From assembly GCA_963736285.1 (NCBI GenBank), contig CAVTOA010000003.1, forward strand, positions 186,001 through 250,000: 64,000 nt of DNA, written 5' to 3'. The position numbers were made by a program, and so were the translations under genes. Positions 1 to 7,837 of the stretch are shown piece after piece (within the stretch, counting starts at the first letter, position 1; each line of letters begins with the position of its first letter). The notes under the pieces were generated by a model. That model was not told the DNA's origin and made no database searches. It saw only the letters and a list, made by a program, of their open reading frames with translations. The stretch comes from CAVTOA01 sp963736285. Lineage in GTDB: Bacteria > Actinomycetota > Actinomycetes > Mycobacteriales > QHCE01.

Positions 1-1386
1 CATAGGATCGCCCAGGCTGTAGCGGCTAAAAACGGCCGTTCCCAACCAGACAGCCCAGCACAGGCCGAGCCACAGACCCATCAGCACGCTGAAGCCACGA
101 CCTCGCGATGCCACCCGAGCACCGCTGAAAAATTCTTCGTAGAAGGGCGAATGCTGTCTTTGCCGCCCTTCTGAATAAGGGTGGTCCCGTCTCGATGAGG
201 CTCCGCCGGAAGCCAACAAGGACGCATCGTCGCCCAGATTGTCAGCTCTGTTACGCACTGACGCGCTGCCAGAAAAATTGCTGGGACGCAGTACCGGCAT
301 GACGCTGGTACTGCCTGGATGTGGCGTCGGCGGGTTCGCTGGTGCTTGGTGTGGTGCTTGGCGTGTTTCCGCTACGGGACCGCGATGTGGTGGATCACCC
401 CAGTAAGTGAGCCGAATCTGTTCCGGAAAACCGCGCACCAACTCAACCAACCGACCTACCCAGCTGTGGAGCTCATCAGCCCGAGGGCGATCTCCCGGGC
501 GGTCGGCCAACGGGGCGAGTAAGTGCGACGCCAGTGCGGGCGAAGAGTCGAGCAACGGGTGTCGTCGGATCTCGGTGAATGACGATATTTCCCTGCCATC
601 GGGGACAGCGCCGGCCCGCTCCTGGCGCGGATGCCACCCCGTCACGAGGTAGTAGGCCACGGAACCAAAGCCGTGTATGTCGTAGGGCAGGCCGACAGAG
701 GCAGCTCCTTGATGCGCTTCTGGCCCGCCAGAAGATGGCGAATAGGCGACCGTCGTCAAGTGAGCGTTGTCGTGATAGCGCGACGCCGTGAAGTCGATCA
801 GACACGCTTGGCCGTTCGGAAGTATGAGCACATTGGACGGTTTGACATCCATGTGCACCACCGGAGTGGCACCATCTACCGGTTGGTGCAGCTGACGAAG
901 TGTCTCCGCGAGGCCCGCCAGAATGATCGTTCCGTCAGCGTTGCTCGGTGCCCCACCTGAGGCCACCCGGTCGTCCCGGAGCCTTTCGATGACCGTCTTA
1001 CCCGGCACATAACTGAGCACCTGGTACGGGATCGCCGACGTTGCCGCACCGAGGGGCTGATCTGGCCTACGGGGTGGCACCCCCGAAAATCCATCTATGC
1101 GCTGACAGATCCCCGGTATGCCACGGCTGTTGAGATCCATCAACACCGCGTCGCCTTTGTCCCATGCGACAAGCTGTTCGACGAGTGGGTGGTGCGGGTC
1201 ATGCCGAAAAATTTTGACGGACACCGATGCCGAACGGACGCCATGCGACAGCCGGACACCGCGATAAACCTCGGCCTGCCCGCCTGTTCCCACATGCTCA
1301 AGCAAGCGATACCGCTGCTGGCTATCGGGCAGCGGGCTTTCTGGCCCACAGACCAAATCAAGCACCTTTAGTGGTCCTTCCGACAT
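1..1386 (-). CDS. Serine/threonine protein kinase-like membrane protein, 3' end beyond window
   Basis: The open frame reads from an ATG at 1386 to the left edge without a stop, so 462 residues are visible and the C-terminus is missing. A glycine-rich loop (VGTGGQAEVYRG) near residue 31 is followed by a candidate ATP-binding lysine (VSVKIF, Lys58). The catalytic loop reads HMDVKPSN (residues 178-185) and the metal-binding motif reads DFT (198-200). The family normally has HRD and DFG. Asp180, Lys182, Asn185 and Asp198 are kept, so catalysis is still possible. YDIHGFGSVAYYLVTG matches the conserved subdomain IX helix. A Pro/Ser-rich linker follows, then a hydrophobic segment around 430-455 that should anchor the kinase in the membrane. 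Any extracellular sensor domain lies outside the window. It reads in the same direction as the efflux carrier upstream at 2356. Confidence 0.8.
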   Translation of the reverse strand, partial: MSEGPLKVLDLVCGPESPLPDSQQRYRLLEHVGTGGQAEVYRGVRLSHGVRSASVSVKIFRHDPHHPLVEQLVAWDKGDAVLMDLNSRGIPGICQRIDGFSGVPPRRPDQPLGAATSAIPYQVLSYVPGKTVIERLRDDRVASGGAPSNADGTIILAGLAETLRQLHQPVDGATPVVHMDVKPSNVLILPNGQACLIDFTASRYHDNAHLTTVAYSPSSGGPEAHQGAASVGLPYDIHGFGSVAYYLVTGWHPRQERAGAVPDGREISSFTEIRRHPLLDSSPALASHLLAPLADRPGDRPRADELHSWVGRLVELVRGFPEQIRLTYWGDPPHRGPVAETRQAPHQAPANPPTPHPGSTSVMPVLRPSNFSGSASVRNRADNLGDDASLLASGGASSRRDHPYSEGRQRQHSPFYEEFFSGARVASRGRGFSVLMGLWLGLCWAVWLGTAVFSRYSLGDPM

Positions 1387-1423
1387 TGTCTGAGATTGCC
1401 CGCCGATCGAGTGCCTCAACCCA

Positions 1424-2356
1424 TCACCATCTGACCGCGTGACAAGCATTTGCCATGGTGGGCTCCACCTGCAAGGTAGCGTGCTGGATCCCGAACTCGT
1501 CTTGCAGCAGCGCACGTGCATGTCCGAGTACCCGCGGGATATCCGTCCCCGGATCGACGCCGAGGTGGACCGTAGCAACCTCCATGCCAGAGGTCAGTGT
1601 CCATACATGCAAGTCATGAACGTCTTGAACATGATCCAACCGCGCTAAGCGTGCACTGATAGCAGTGACATCGAGGTGACCGGGTGCGGCCTGCACCAGT
1701 ACCCGAAGCGCGTGCCACACGACCATGGCGGCGCGCGGTGCCATAAACCCCGCGAGGAGCAACGCGAGAACCGGGTCGATCCAGTGTGCACTAGTGAAGG
1801 TCACCACCACACCGGCGATCAGGACCGCCATGGACCCCAACGCGTCAGCTAGCACTTCCGTCGCGGCGGACCGCACCGCAAGACTCGTGCGCGATCCGGC
1901 GCGGAGCAAGCCAAAACTGACCGCATTGACGATGAAGCCGACGATCGCCACCGCAATCATCGGCGGCCCTGGCACAGATACTGGGTTATCGAAACGCTTA
2001 CATGCCTCGATGGCCACATATATCGCCACGCCACAGAGCAGCAGGCCATTTGCCAACGCCGCCAAGGTCTCAAGCCGATATAGCCCGTAGGTGCGACGCG
2101 CCGTTGCCGCCGAGCCAGCCGCCACTGTTACCGCGAGGGTGGCCAACACCAGCGCGATCAGATCGGTCGCCATGTGACCAGCGTCAGAAAGAACCGTCAA
2201 TGCTCTGGTGTGGACAGCAACGACCACTTCAACCACGAGAAACATCGCTGTAAGTATCGAAACGATGACGAGCCGGCCCCGGTGCTCGTCGGCAGCACTC
2301 AACCCGTGAGTGTGTTGATGTCCGTGTTGCTCGATCACGTCTACAACGGTAGCCAA
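1424..2356 (-). CDS. Cation diffusion facilitator (CDF) family metal exporter
   Basis: 310 residues, the usual length for a bacterial CDF carrier, which exports divalent metal from the cytoplasm by proton antiport. The N-terminus is His-rich (HGHQHTHG). About six membrane helices are followed by a cytoplasmic C-terminal domain ending near VEPTMANACH. The transport site in helix 2 is SDAGHMATD, giving the classic HxxxD pair (His61, Asp65). The partner site in helix 5 reads ATEVLADALGS, so the expected HxxxD is ExxxD (Glu167, Asp171). Zinc carriers normally have His here, so metal preference may differ. The start is a TTG with only a weak upstream GAG. The gene ends 38 bp before the kinase gene, and the two may be co-transcribed. 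Confidence 0.88.
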   Translation of the reverse strand: MATVVDVIEQHGHQHTHGLSAADEHRGRLVIVSILTAMFLVVEVVVAVHTRALTVLSDAGHMATDLIALVLATLAVTVAAGSAATARRTYGLYRLETLAALANGLLLCGVAIYVAIEACKRFDNPVSVPGPPMIAVAIVGFIVNAVSFGLLRAGSRTSLAVRSAATEVLADALGSMAVLIAGVVVTFTSAHWIDPVLALLLAGFMAPRAAMVVWHALRVLVQAAPGHLDVTAISARLARLDHVQDVHDLHVWTLTSGMEVATVHLGVDPGTDIPRVLGHARALLQDEFGIQHATLQVEPTMANACHAVRW

Positions 2357-2381
2357 ATAGCTCAGTGGCGCGCGTCCGGGA

Positions 2382-2975
2382 CTAGGCGGTGACAGCCTGT
2401 TTCGCGGGGGGACGAGACACGGGGTGCGCGAGATCGAGCCAGTCTAACCACCGAGGATCTGGACGGCGATGGCCAAGGATTCGCCAGACCGCACCCATAG
2501 GAGCAATGGGTTGTTGACGTAGGTGCCAGCCAAGCTCGGCGAGTGTGTGATCGGCCTTTGTGTGGTTGCACCGCGTGCAGGCAGCCACCACGTTGTTCCA
2601 CACGTGTCGCCCGCCACGGCTGCGCGGAATCACATGGTCAACCGTTGTGGCCGGAGTATCGCAGTACACGCACCGACCTCGGTCCCTGGCGAAGATCGCT
2701 CGGCGAGTTAGGGTGACGCTCCCCCGGAACGGCACGCGCACATACCGCGTCAAACGCACCACGACCGGCGAGGGCACCGATCGCGACACGCTATGCAGGA
2801 CCGTCTCGCTCGCCGTCACGAGGACCGCCTTTTCGGTCAACACCAAGACCGCCGCGCGGCGGGCTGAAATCACACACAACGGTTCGTAGGTAGCATTTAG
2901 CACCAACGCCGCGCTCGATATGCGTGCCGTTGGTGCCGATACGGGTAGCCCCGATGGGCGCTGCGTGGCTCTCAC
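2382..2975 (-). CDS. HNH endonuclease family protein
   Basis: 197 residues from the GTG at 2975, chosen because a strong GGAGGT lies seven bases upstream; the frame stays open to 3026 without such a site. The N-terminal half (ALVLNATYEPLCVIS...) is the conserved lead domain seen in actinobacterial HNH proteins. The nuclease core follows: CVYCD and CTRCN supply two CxxC zinc pairs, and DHVIPRSRGG with a downstream Asn is the HNH motif. These enzymes cut DNA in one metal-dependent step, but the cellular role of this widespread chromosomal family is not established. In mycobacteria a similar gene lies close to glbO and aglA, as here. Confidence 0.85.
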   Translation of the reverse strand: MRATQRPSGLPVSAPTARISSAALVLNATYEPLCVISARRAAVLVLTEKAVLVTASETVLHSVSRSVPSPVVVRLTRYVRVPFRGSVTLTRRAIFARDRGRCVYCDTPATTVDHVIPRSRGGRHVWNNVVAACTRCNHTKADHTLAELGWHLRQQPIAPMGAVWRILGHRRPDPRWLDWLDLAHPVSRPPAKQAVTA

Positions 2976-3119
2976 CGCATCACCTCCGGACCTATCTTTA
3001 CGCACGTCGCGGGCGATCGCACGCACGTTGGCGCTACCGACACCGAGGTTGGCGCCATCGGATGCGTCTTACAGATACGCCGTCAAAGCACGGGCGCTCG
3101 CGGATTAGGCTCTTACACC

Positions 3120-4151
3120 GTGAACTCCCTCTCCTATGTCGTCAGCAATCTCGCCGATGGCGCGGCGCCAGCCAAACCAGAATGCGCCGACGATGGCACG
3201 ACTTTGTGCGCGATGGTGTGGAACGTCACGCACAAGACCTGGCTTGCGAACAGCTCGGACCTGCTGATCGCCAAGCCGCTGACGATTCTGACCATCATCG
3301 TGGGGGCGCTCATTGTTCGGTGGTTAGTGCATCGCGGCATCACCAGGCTCACCCGCAAAACCACGCAAGCAAGCGTGCCCACCATCTTGCGACCGCTAAA
3401 GGAGCGAGTCCCCTCCTCACCCACGGCCAACGGATTACTGTCAGAGCGCCGCCGGCAACGCGCGGAGACCATCGCATCCGTGCTCCGCAGCGTTAGCTCA
3501 GTGATCATCGTCGCGACGGTGGTGATGCTGATCGCGGATCAACTTGGGATCGGTCTCGGTCCCCTGTTGACGAGCGCGGGGATAGCCGGCGTGGCTATCG
3601 GCTTCGGTGCGCAAACACTGGTCAAGGACTATCTGGCTGGCATCTTCATGGTGTTAGAAGACCAATACGGTGTCGGTGACGCGGTCGATTTAGGCGACGC
3701 GTCTGGATCGGTGGAAGCCATCGGATTACGTGTCACCACAATCCGGGACGTGCGAGGCGTGGTGTGGTACGTCCGCAATGGCGAGGTCGTCCGCGTGGGC
3801 AACCTGAGCCAAGGGTGGGCTCGCGCGGTAGTAGATATTCCAGTGCCATTTGGGACAGACGTAGAGCGGGCCAACGAGGTCATCGCACAAGCGGCCCAAG
3901 CCTTGGCAGCAGACGAGGAATGGCACACCGATCTCCTGGAAGAACCAGAGGTGCTGGGAGTCAATCAGCTCAGCAGCGTCGGCATGATGTTGCGGGTCAT
4001 GGTAAAGACCACCAGCTCAGCTCAATGGAAGGTGGCCCGTGAGCTGCGGGCTCACATCACCGCGGCGCTCTCGGAGGCAGGCATTTCGTCCGGGTGGCCG
4101 GTGGATACGAGCACCGCACCTCAGGATCAGGCTAAAAACAAGGCTATCTAA
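3120..4151 (+). CDS. MscS family mechanosensitive ion channel
   Basis: 343 residues. A short exported N-terminus leads to one membrane helix (residues about 48-75), a polar loop, and two further helices around 130-180. The pore region GIAGVAIGFGAQTLVKDYLAGIF carries the Gly/Ala pattern of the MscS pore helix. The beta domain continues with DQYGVGDAVDLGDASGSVEAIGLRVTTIRD, the family's best conserved stretch. Such channels open under membrane tension and release solutes during osmotic downshock. That fits a neighbourhood with trehalose synthesis genes, though this link is inference. The gene is divergent from the HNH gene, with about 145 bp between starts. Start is GTG at 3120. Confidence 0.88.
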   Translation: MNSLSYVVSNLADGAAPAKPECADDGTTLCAMVWNVTHKTWLANSSDLLIAKPLTILTIIVGALIVRWLVHRGITRLTRKTTQASVPTILRPLKERVPSSPTANGLLSERRRQRAETIASVLRSVSSVIIVATVVMLIADQLGIGLGPLLTSAGIAGVAIGFGAQTLVKDYLAGIFMVLEDQYGVGDAVDLGDASGSVEAIGLRVTTIRDVRGVVWYVRNGEVVRVGNLSQGWARAVVDIPVPFGTDVERANEVIAQAAQALAADEEWHTDLLEEPEVLGVNQLSSVGMMLRVMVKTTSSAQWKVARELRAHITAALSEAGISSGWPVDTSTAPQDQAKNKAI

Positions 4152-4157
4152 GTACCA

Positions 4158-4200
4158 AATGTGGCTAATTAAGTCGAGAAATGCCTTAATTTGGCACATT
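4158..4200 (+). terminator. AT-rich imperfect hairpin after the MscS gene
   Basis: Two 16-base arms (4158-4173 and 4185-4200) pair with three mismatches around an 11-base loop, starting seven bases after the MscS stop codon. No U-run follows, so it is a probable transcript end or stabilising hairpin rather than a textbook terminator. Confidence 0.45.
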
Positions 4201-4283
4201 GCCGGCCGCAACCCCTGTCAGCTCCCCGGCTAGCCGAGCACACTAGAAAGTGCCCTGGCATGGGAGAAGAACACTATCTGGCT

Positions 4284-4311
4284 CACACCAATAGGTCCCA
4301 CACCGATAGGT
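4284..4311 (+). promoter_or_regulatory. Tandem 13-bp direct repeat just before an exporter gene
   Basis: CACACCAATAGGT (4284-4296) and CACACCGATAGGT (4299-4311) differ at one base and repeat with a 15-base period. They end two bases before the AAGGAG ribosome site of the MFS gene. Position and repetition suggest a regulator binding site or a leader element. No regulator gene is adjacent. Confidence 0.4.
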
Positions 4312-4323
4312 AAGGAGCCCCGC

Positions 4324-5586
4324 GTGACCTCCGTTATCGACCGCCCGGCGACCTACCGGGAACTGTTTGCGGTCGGCGAGTTCCGCACTCTGTTTATCGC
4401 CCAGATGCTGTCCGCGGCCGGAGACATGCTCGCCAAAGTCGCGATCTCCATCTTGGTCTTTGAACGCACTCAATCGGCATTGCTCGCTGCCGCCGCCTTC
4501 GCCATCAGCTACCTACCCAGTGTCCTAGGTGGACCGTTCCTCGCGACTATCGCCGACCGGCTGCCCTGGCGTCACACAATGGTGGGCTCTGACCTGCTCA
4601 GAGCTGCCCTGGTGGTGTTTGTCGCGCTGCCCGGCACCCCGTTGTGGGGCATGCTGTCGCTGCTTTTCGTGGTCGCCCTTCTTACTAGCCCCTTCGACGC
4701 GGCCCGCATCTCGATGCTTCCTCACATTCTGGTGGGAGAGGACTATGTTCTTGGATCCGCGGCTCTCAACGTCTCGCACCAGATGAGCCAAATCGTGGGC
4801 TTTGCGGCCGGGGGGCTCATCGTCTCGTTCATCTCGCCCCATGGCGCGCTGTTCATCGACGCCGCAACATTTGCGGTCTCCGCCGCACTCTTGCACCGCT
4901 ACCTCCGGCTGCGCCCATCACCGCTTCGGCCCGAGCAGCGGTCAACGTTGCGTCGCGATACCGCTGAAGGGTTTCGCCTTATCTATCGACACGACATCAC
5001 CCGGATGCTCGTGCTCTTCGCCTGGTGTGTCTCTGCGTTTGGATTCGCTCACGAAGGTCTCGCAGTACCCCTGGCGCACGAACTCGGCGGTGACGCGATC
5101 ACTGTCGGACTCATTCTCGCGGTTAATCCCCTGGGTGTAGTTCTTGGCGGCACAGTATTTACTCGCATGATCGGACGACAACGACGATTGCGCCTGCTGC
5201 CACCGCTTGCCTTTGTGGCCTGCGGGGCGCTGGTTTTGGTGGCGCTACCAGTACCACTGTGGACAGTCCTGGTGCTGTTTTTCATCAGTGGACTAGGAAT
5301 GTCGTTTATTCTTCCGCTCAATGCCCTCTTCAACCGGGTGGTGCCCTCGGCTTATCGGGGTCGCGCTGCTGGCGTCGTTCTCTCGGGCCTAATGGCAGGT
5401 CAGGGTTTGGCGATTGTCGCCGCGGGTTGGAGCGCGGACCACATGTCCGCACGTGCCGTGGTGGGCATAGCGGGCGTTCTCGGAATTATCGCGACCGCGC
5501 TGCTCACGCACCACTGGCCCAATAACCGGCGTCTTACGCGTCCCATCGAGGAGCCACAGCGAGAAGCGACACCGCAAATCGCGTAA
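4324..5586 (+). CDS. MFS transporter, probable solute or drug exporter
   Basis: 420 residues with about 12 hydrophobic helices and the layout of the major facilitator superfamily. FAISYLPSVLGGPFLATIADRLPWR near residues 58-82 is the family's loop 2-3 motif A region (GxxxDRxxRR-like). ISGLGMSFILPLNALFNRVVP in the second half resembles the macrolide/enterobactin exporter group. The C-terminus is a short polar tail. The GTG start at 4324 follows AAGGAG at eight bases. The substrate cannot be told from sequence. Its stop overlaps an in-frame ATG (TAATG) at the start of the globin frame, so the two genes are probably co-transcribed. Confidence 0.85.
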   Translation: MTSVIDRPATYRELFAVGEFRTLFIAQMLSAAGDMLAKVAISILVFERTQSALLAAAAFAISYLPSVLGGPFLATIADRLPWRHTMVGSDLLRAALVVFVALPGTPLWGMLSLLFVVALLTSPFDAARISMLPHILVGEDYVLGSAALNVSHQMSQIVGFAAGGLIVSFISPHGALFIDAATFAVSAALLHRYLRLRPSPLRPEQRSTLRRDTAEGFRLIYRHDITRMLVLFAWCVSAFGFAHEGLAVPLAHELGGDAITVGLILAVNPLGVVLGGTVFTRMIGRQRRLRLLPPLAFVACGALVLVALPVPLWTVLVLFFISGLGMSFILPLNALFNRVVPSAYRGRAAGVVLSGLMAGQGLAIVAAGWSADHMSARAVVGIAGVLGIIATALLTHHWPNNRRLTRPIEEPQREATPQIA

Positions 5587-5645
5587 TGGATTGGGCGATT
5601 TCAGTCCTGCGACCGCCTCGCGGGCAACGCCATGGAGCTGGCAGG

Positions 5646-6065
5646 ATGTGTGGTGTGACGCAAGAAGCTGAATCGCTACCCCTTGAGCCAACGCAAAGAA
5701 GCTTCTACCAGCAGGTGGGTGGTGCGCCGGTCTTTCAAAAACTGGTCGACTACTTCTACGCCGGAGTGCAATCAGATCCGGTATTGCGTCCGCTGTATCC
5801 AGAAGAAGACCTCGGCCCGGCCGCGGACCGGCTGCGCATGTTTCTGGAGCAGTATTGGGGCGGCCCAAAAACCTACTCCGAGCAGCGAGGCCACCCTCGA
5901 CTACGCATGCGTCATGCTCCTTTCATCATTGGCCCAGCGGAACGAGATGCGTGGCTACGGCATATGCGCACGGCATTAGATGCCCTCGAACTTGACGCAC
6001 AGTACGACGCAGAACTGTGGGAATACCTTCAACGCGCGGCTAGCTTCATGGTTAATGCCCATTAA
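5646..6065 (+). CDS. glbO: Group II truncated haemoglobin
   Basis: 139 residues, an oxygen-binding globin of the 2-on-2 fold. The proximal haem ligand is His90 in MRHAPF. YFYAG around 36-40 supplies the B10 tyrosine region, and RDAWL (Trp103) is the G8 tryptophan typical of group II. The phrase YWGGPKTYSEQRGHPRLRMRH is diagnostic of this group. I chose ATG 5646 because GGAG precedes it. The frame also opens at 5586, overlapping the exporter stop, but that would add 20 residues with no globin character. Proposed family roles are oxygen or NO handling. The alpha-glucosidase starts 62 bp downstream, as in mycobacteria. Confidence 0.9.
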   Translation: MCGVTQEAESLPLEPTQRSFYQQVGGAPVFQKLVDYFYAGVQSDPVLRPLYPEEDLGPAADRLRMFLEQYWGGPKTYSEQRGHPRLRMRHAPFIIGPAERDAWLRHMRTALDALELDAQYDAELWEYLQRAASFMVNAH

Positions 6066-6127
6066 GCCGGCCCTCACATTCAGCGGCCCGTGCCCGATAG
6101 CGAACAATTCTCACGGAAGGAACCACG

Positions 6128-7747
6128 GTGACGGAGTGGTGGCGTGACGCTGTCTTTTACCAAATTTATGTGCGTAGCTTCGCTGACAGCAACGGTGACG
6201 GCATCGGCGATCTCGCGGGCATTGAGTCTCGTTTGGACTATCTCGCGGGCCTGGGGGTAGATGCGCTGTGGCTTACCCCCTTCTACCGCTCACCGATGGC
6301 CGATCACGGCTACGACGTCGCTAATCCACGCGACGTAGACCCCAGCTTCGGCGACTTGTCGGCGTTCGATCGGCTGATTGCCTCGGCGCATCAACGCGGA
6401 ATCAAAGTCACCGTCGACATCGTCCCCAACCATGTGTCGTCTGAGCACCCTTGGTTCGTGCAAGCGGTGCGCGCTGGCGCCGGCAGCCAGGAGCGCAGCC
6501 GTTTCATTTTCCGGAATGGACGAGGCGAGCACGGAGAGCTGCCACCCAACAACTGGCCCTCAATATTCGGTGGACCCGCGTGGACGCGTGTCGTAGAACC
6601 AGATGGCACCCCTGGACAGTGGTACCTGCACCTGTTCGCTCCTGAACAGCCCGATGTCAATTGGGACAACTTTGAGGTTGCGGGAGATCTCCAGCGCACA
6701 CTGCGTTTCTGGCTCAATCGAGGTGTGGACGGCTTCCGGGTAGACGTCGCGCACGGTATGGCCAAGCCGATGGACCTGCCGGATCTTCCCGACCATCGTC
6801 TCCTTAAGGCCTATCACGGCGATCCGCGTCCGATGATGGACAACGATGCGGTGCACGAGATCCATCGCATGATCCGATCGGTGCTCGACGAATATCCGGG
6901 CGCCATGGCCGTGGGTGAGGTGTGGGTTGGTGACCACGAACGTCGCCGACGCTATGTTCGTCGCGACGAGCTGCAACTGGCGTTCGACTTTTCCCTGGCA
7001 GAAGCCACATGGGAGGTCAACCCCCTGCAAGAAGCAATCGAGAGCGGCTTGGCGTCGGTGACGGGCACGCTCGCACCGCCATGTTGGGTACTGTCCAATC
7101 ACGACATAGAACGGCATGTGACCCGCTACGGTGGGGGCGCCATCGGCACCAGGCGAGCCCGAGCGGCGGCGCTGGTGCAGCTGGCCTTGCCCGGGGTCGC
7201 TTACCTGTATCAGGGCGACGAACTTGGCCTTCCCAACGTCGATCTTCCGGATTGGGCTCTGCGGGATCCCATCTGGGAACGGTCTGGTCACGCGGTACGC
7301 GGGCGGGATGGCTGCCGAGTTCCCCTGCCCTGGCAGGGAACTGTGCCTCCATTGGGTTTCTCTGACGTCACGGTGGAGACTGGGAACACCGAGATAGCGA
7401 CCACCGAGCCGTGGCTGCCCATGCCCGAGTCGTGGAGTGAGCTGACGGTGGAAAGGCAAGCGGCCGATCCAGACTCCGTGCTGACGTTGTATCGAGACGC
7501 GCTGCGGCTGCGCCGCAAGCTTCCGACGATGCGAGGTGGGTTCCACTGGCTGAACGCGCCAGACGGCTGTTTAGCGTTTGCTCGGAAAGGTGGCCTCACC
7601 TGCGTGGTCAACACCTCTGATCACGCCGTATCGCTACCCGTATCCAATGTGGAGATAGCGTTGTTTAGTCAGCCACTCACCAGTGCTGACGGCGAGATGC
7701 TCACACACAACCTGCTACCTGGAAACAGCGCCGTGTGGCTGATGTGA
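6128..7747 (+). CDS. aglA: GH13 alpha-glucosidase
   Basis: 539 residues, a family 13 glycoside hydrolase that releases glucose from alpha-linked oligosaccharides. All conserved regions are visible: DIVPNHVS near residue 98, the nucleophile aspartate in GFRVDVAHGMAK near 204, the acid/base glutamate in AVGEVWVG near 264, and the third acid in LSNHDIERH near 325. The N-terminus (WWRDAVFYQIYVRSFADSN) and the loop DHGYDVANPRDVDP are typical of oligo-1,6/alpha-glucosidases rather than amylases. There is no signal peptide, so the enzyme is cytoplasmic. The GTG at 6128 follows GGAAGGAA. The nearby trehalose genes and sugar-binding lipoprotein suggest a shared role in glucan or trehalose metabolism (inference). 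Confidence 0.9.
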   Translation: MTEWWRDAVFYQIYVRSFADSNGDGIGDLAGIESRLDYLAGLGVDALWLTPFYRSPMADHGYDVANPRDVDPSFGDLSAFDRLIASAHQRGIKVTVDIVPNHVSSEHPWFVQAVRAGAGSQERSRFIFRNGRGEHGELPPNNWPSIFGGPAWTRVVEPDGTPGQWYLHLFAPEQPDVNWDNFEVAGDLQRTLRFWLNRGVDGFRVDVAHGMAKPMDLPDLPDHRLLKAYHGDPRPMMDNDAVHEIHRMIRSVLDEYPGAMAVGEVWVGDHERRRRYVRRDELQLAFDFSLAEATWEVNPLQEAIESGLASVTGTLAPPCWVLSNHDIERHVTRYGGGAIGTRRARAAALVQLALPGVAYLYQGDELGLPNVDLPDWALRDPIWERSGHAVRGRDGCRVPLPWQGTVPPLGFSDVTVETGNTEIATTEPWLPMPESWSELTVERQAADPDSVLTLYRDALRLRRKLPTMRGGFHWLNAPDGCLAFARKGGLTCVVNTSDHAVSLPVSNVEIALFSQPLTSADGEMLTHNLLPGNSAVWLM

Positions 7748-7793
7748 GCAATCGCCTGCCTACTACTCAAAAGCGGAGAGCCGTGGAGAGCTT

Positions 7794-7832
7794 GTGTGGA
7801 TTGGTTTCTGCCAAGACAGAGGCAATCCACAC
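7794..7832. terminator. Hairpin between convergent aglA and ettA
   Basis: Perfect 10-base arms GTGTGGATTG (7794-7803) and CAATCCACAC (7823-7832) lie in the 90-bp gap between two genes that read toward each other, with AGC/GCT flanks extending the stem. It probably ends transcription from both sides. There is no clear T-run. Confidence 0.55.
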
Positions 7833-7837
7833 AGCTA

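Noticed and set aside
5586..5645. Longer start of the globin gene overlapping the exporter stop
   Set aside because: The 20 added residues are Arg/Gly/Pro-rich with no globin likeness, and ATG 5646 has a ribosome site.
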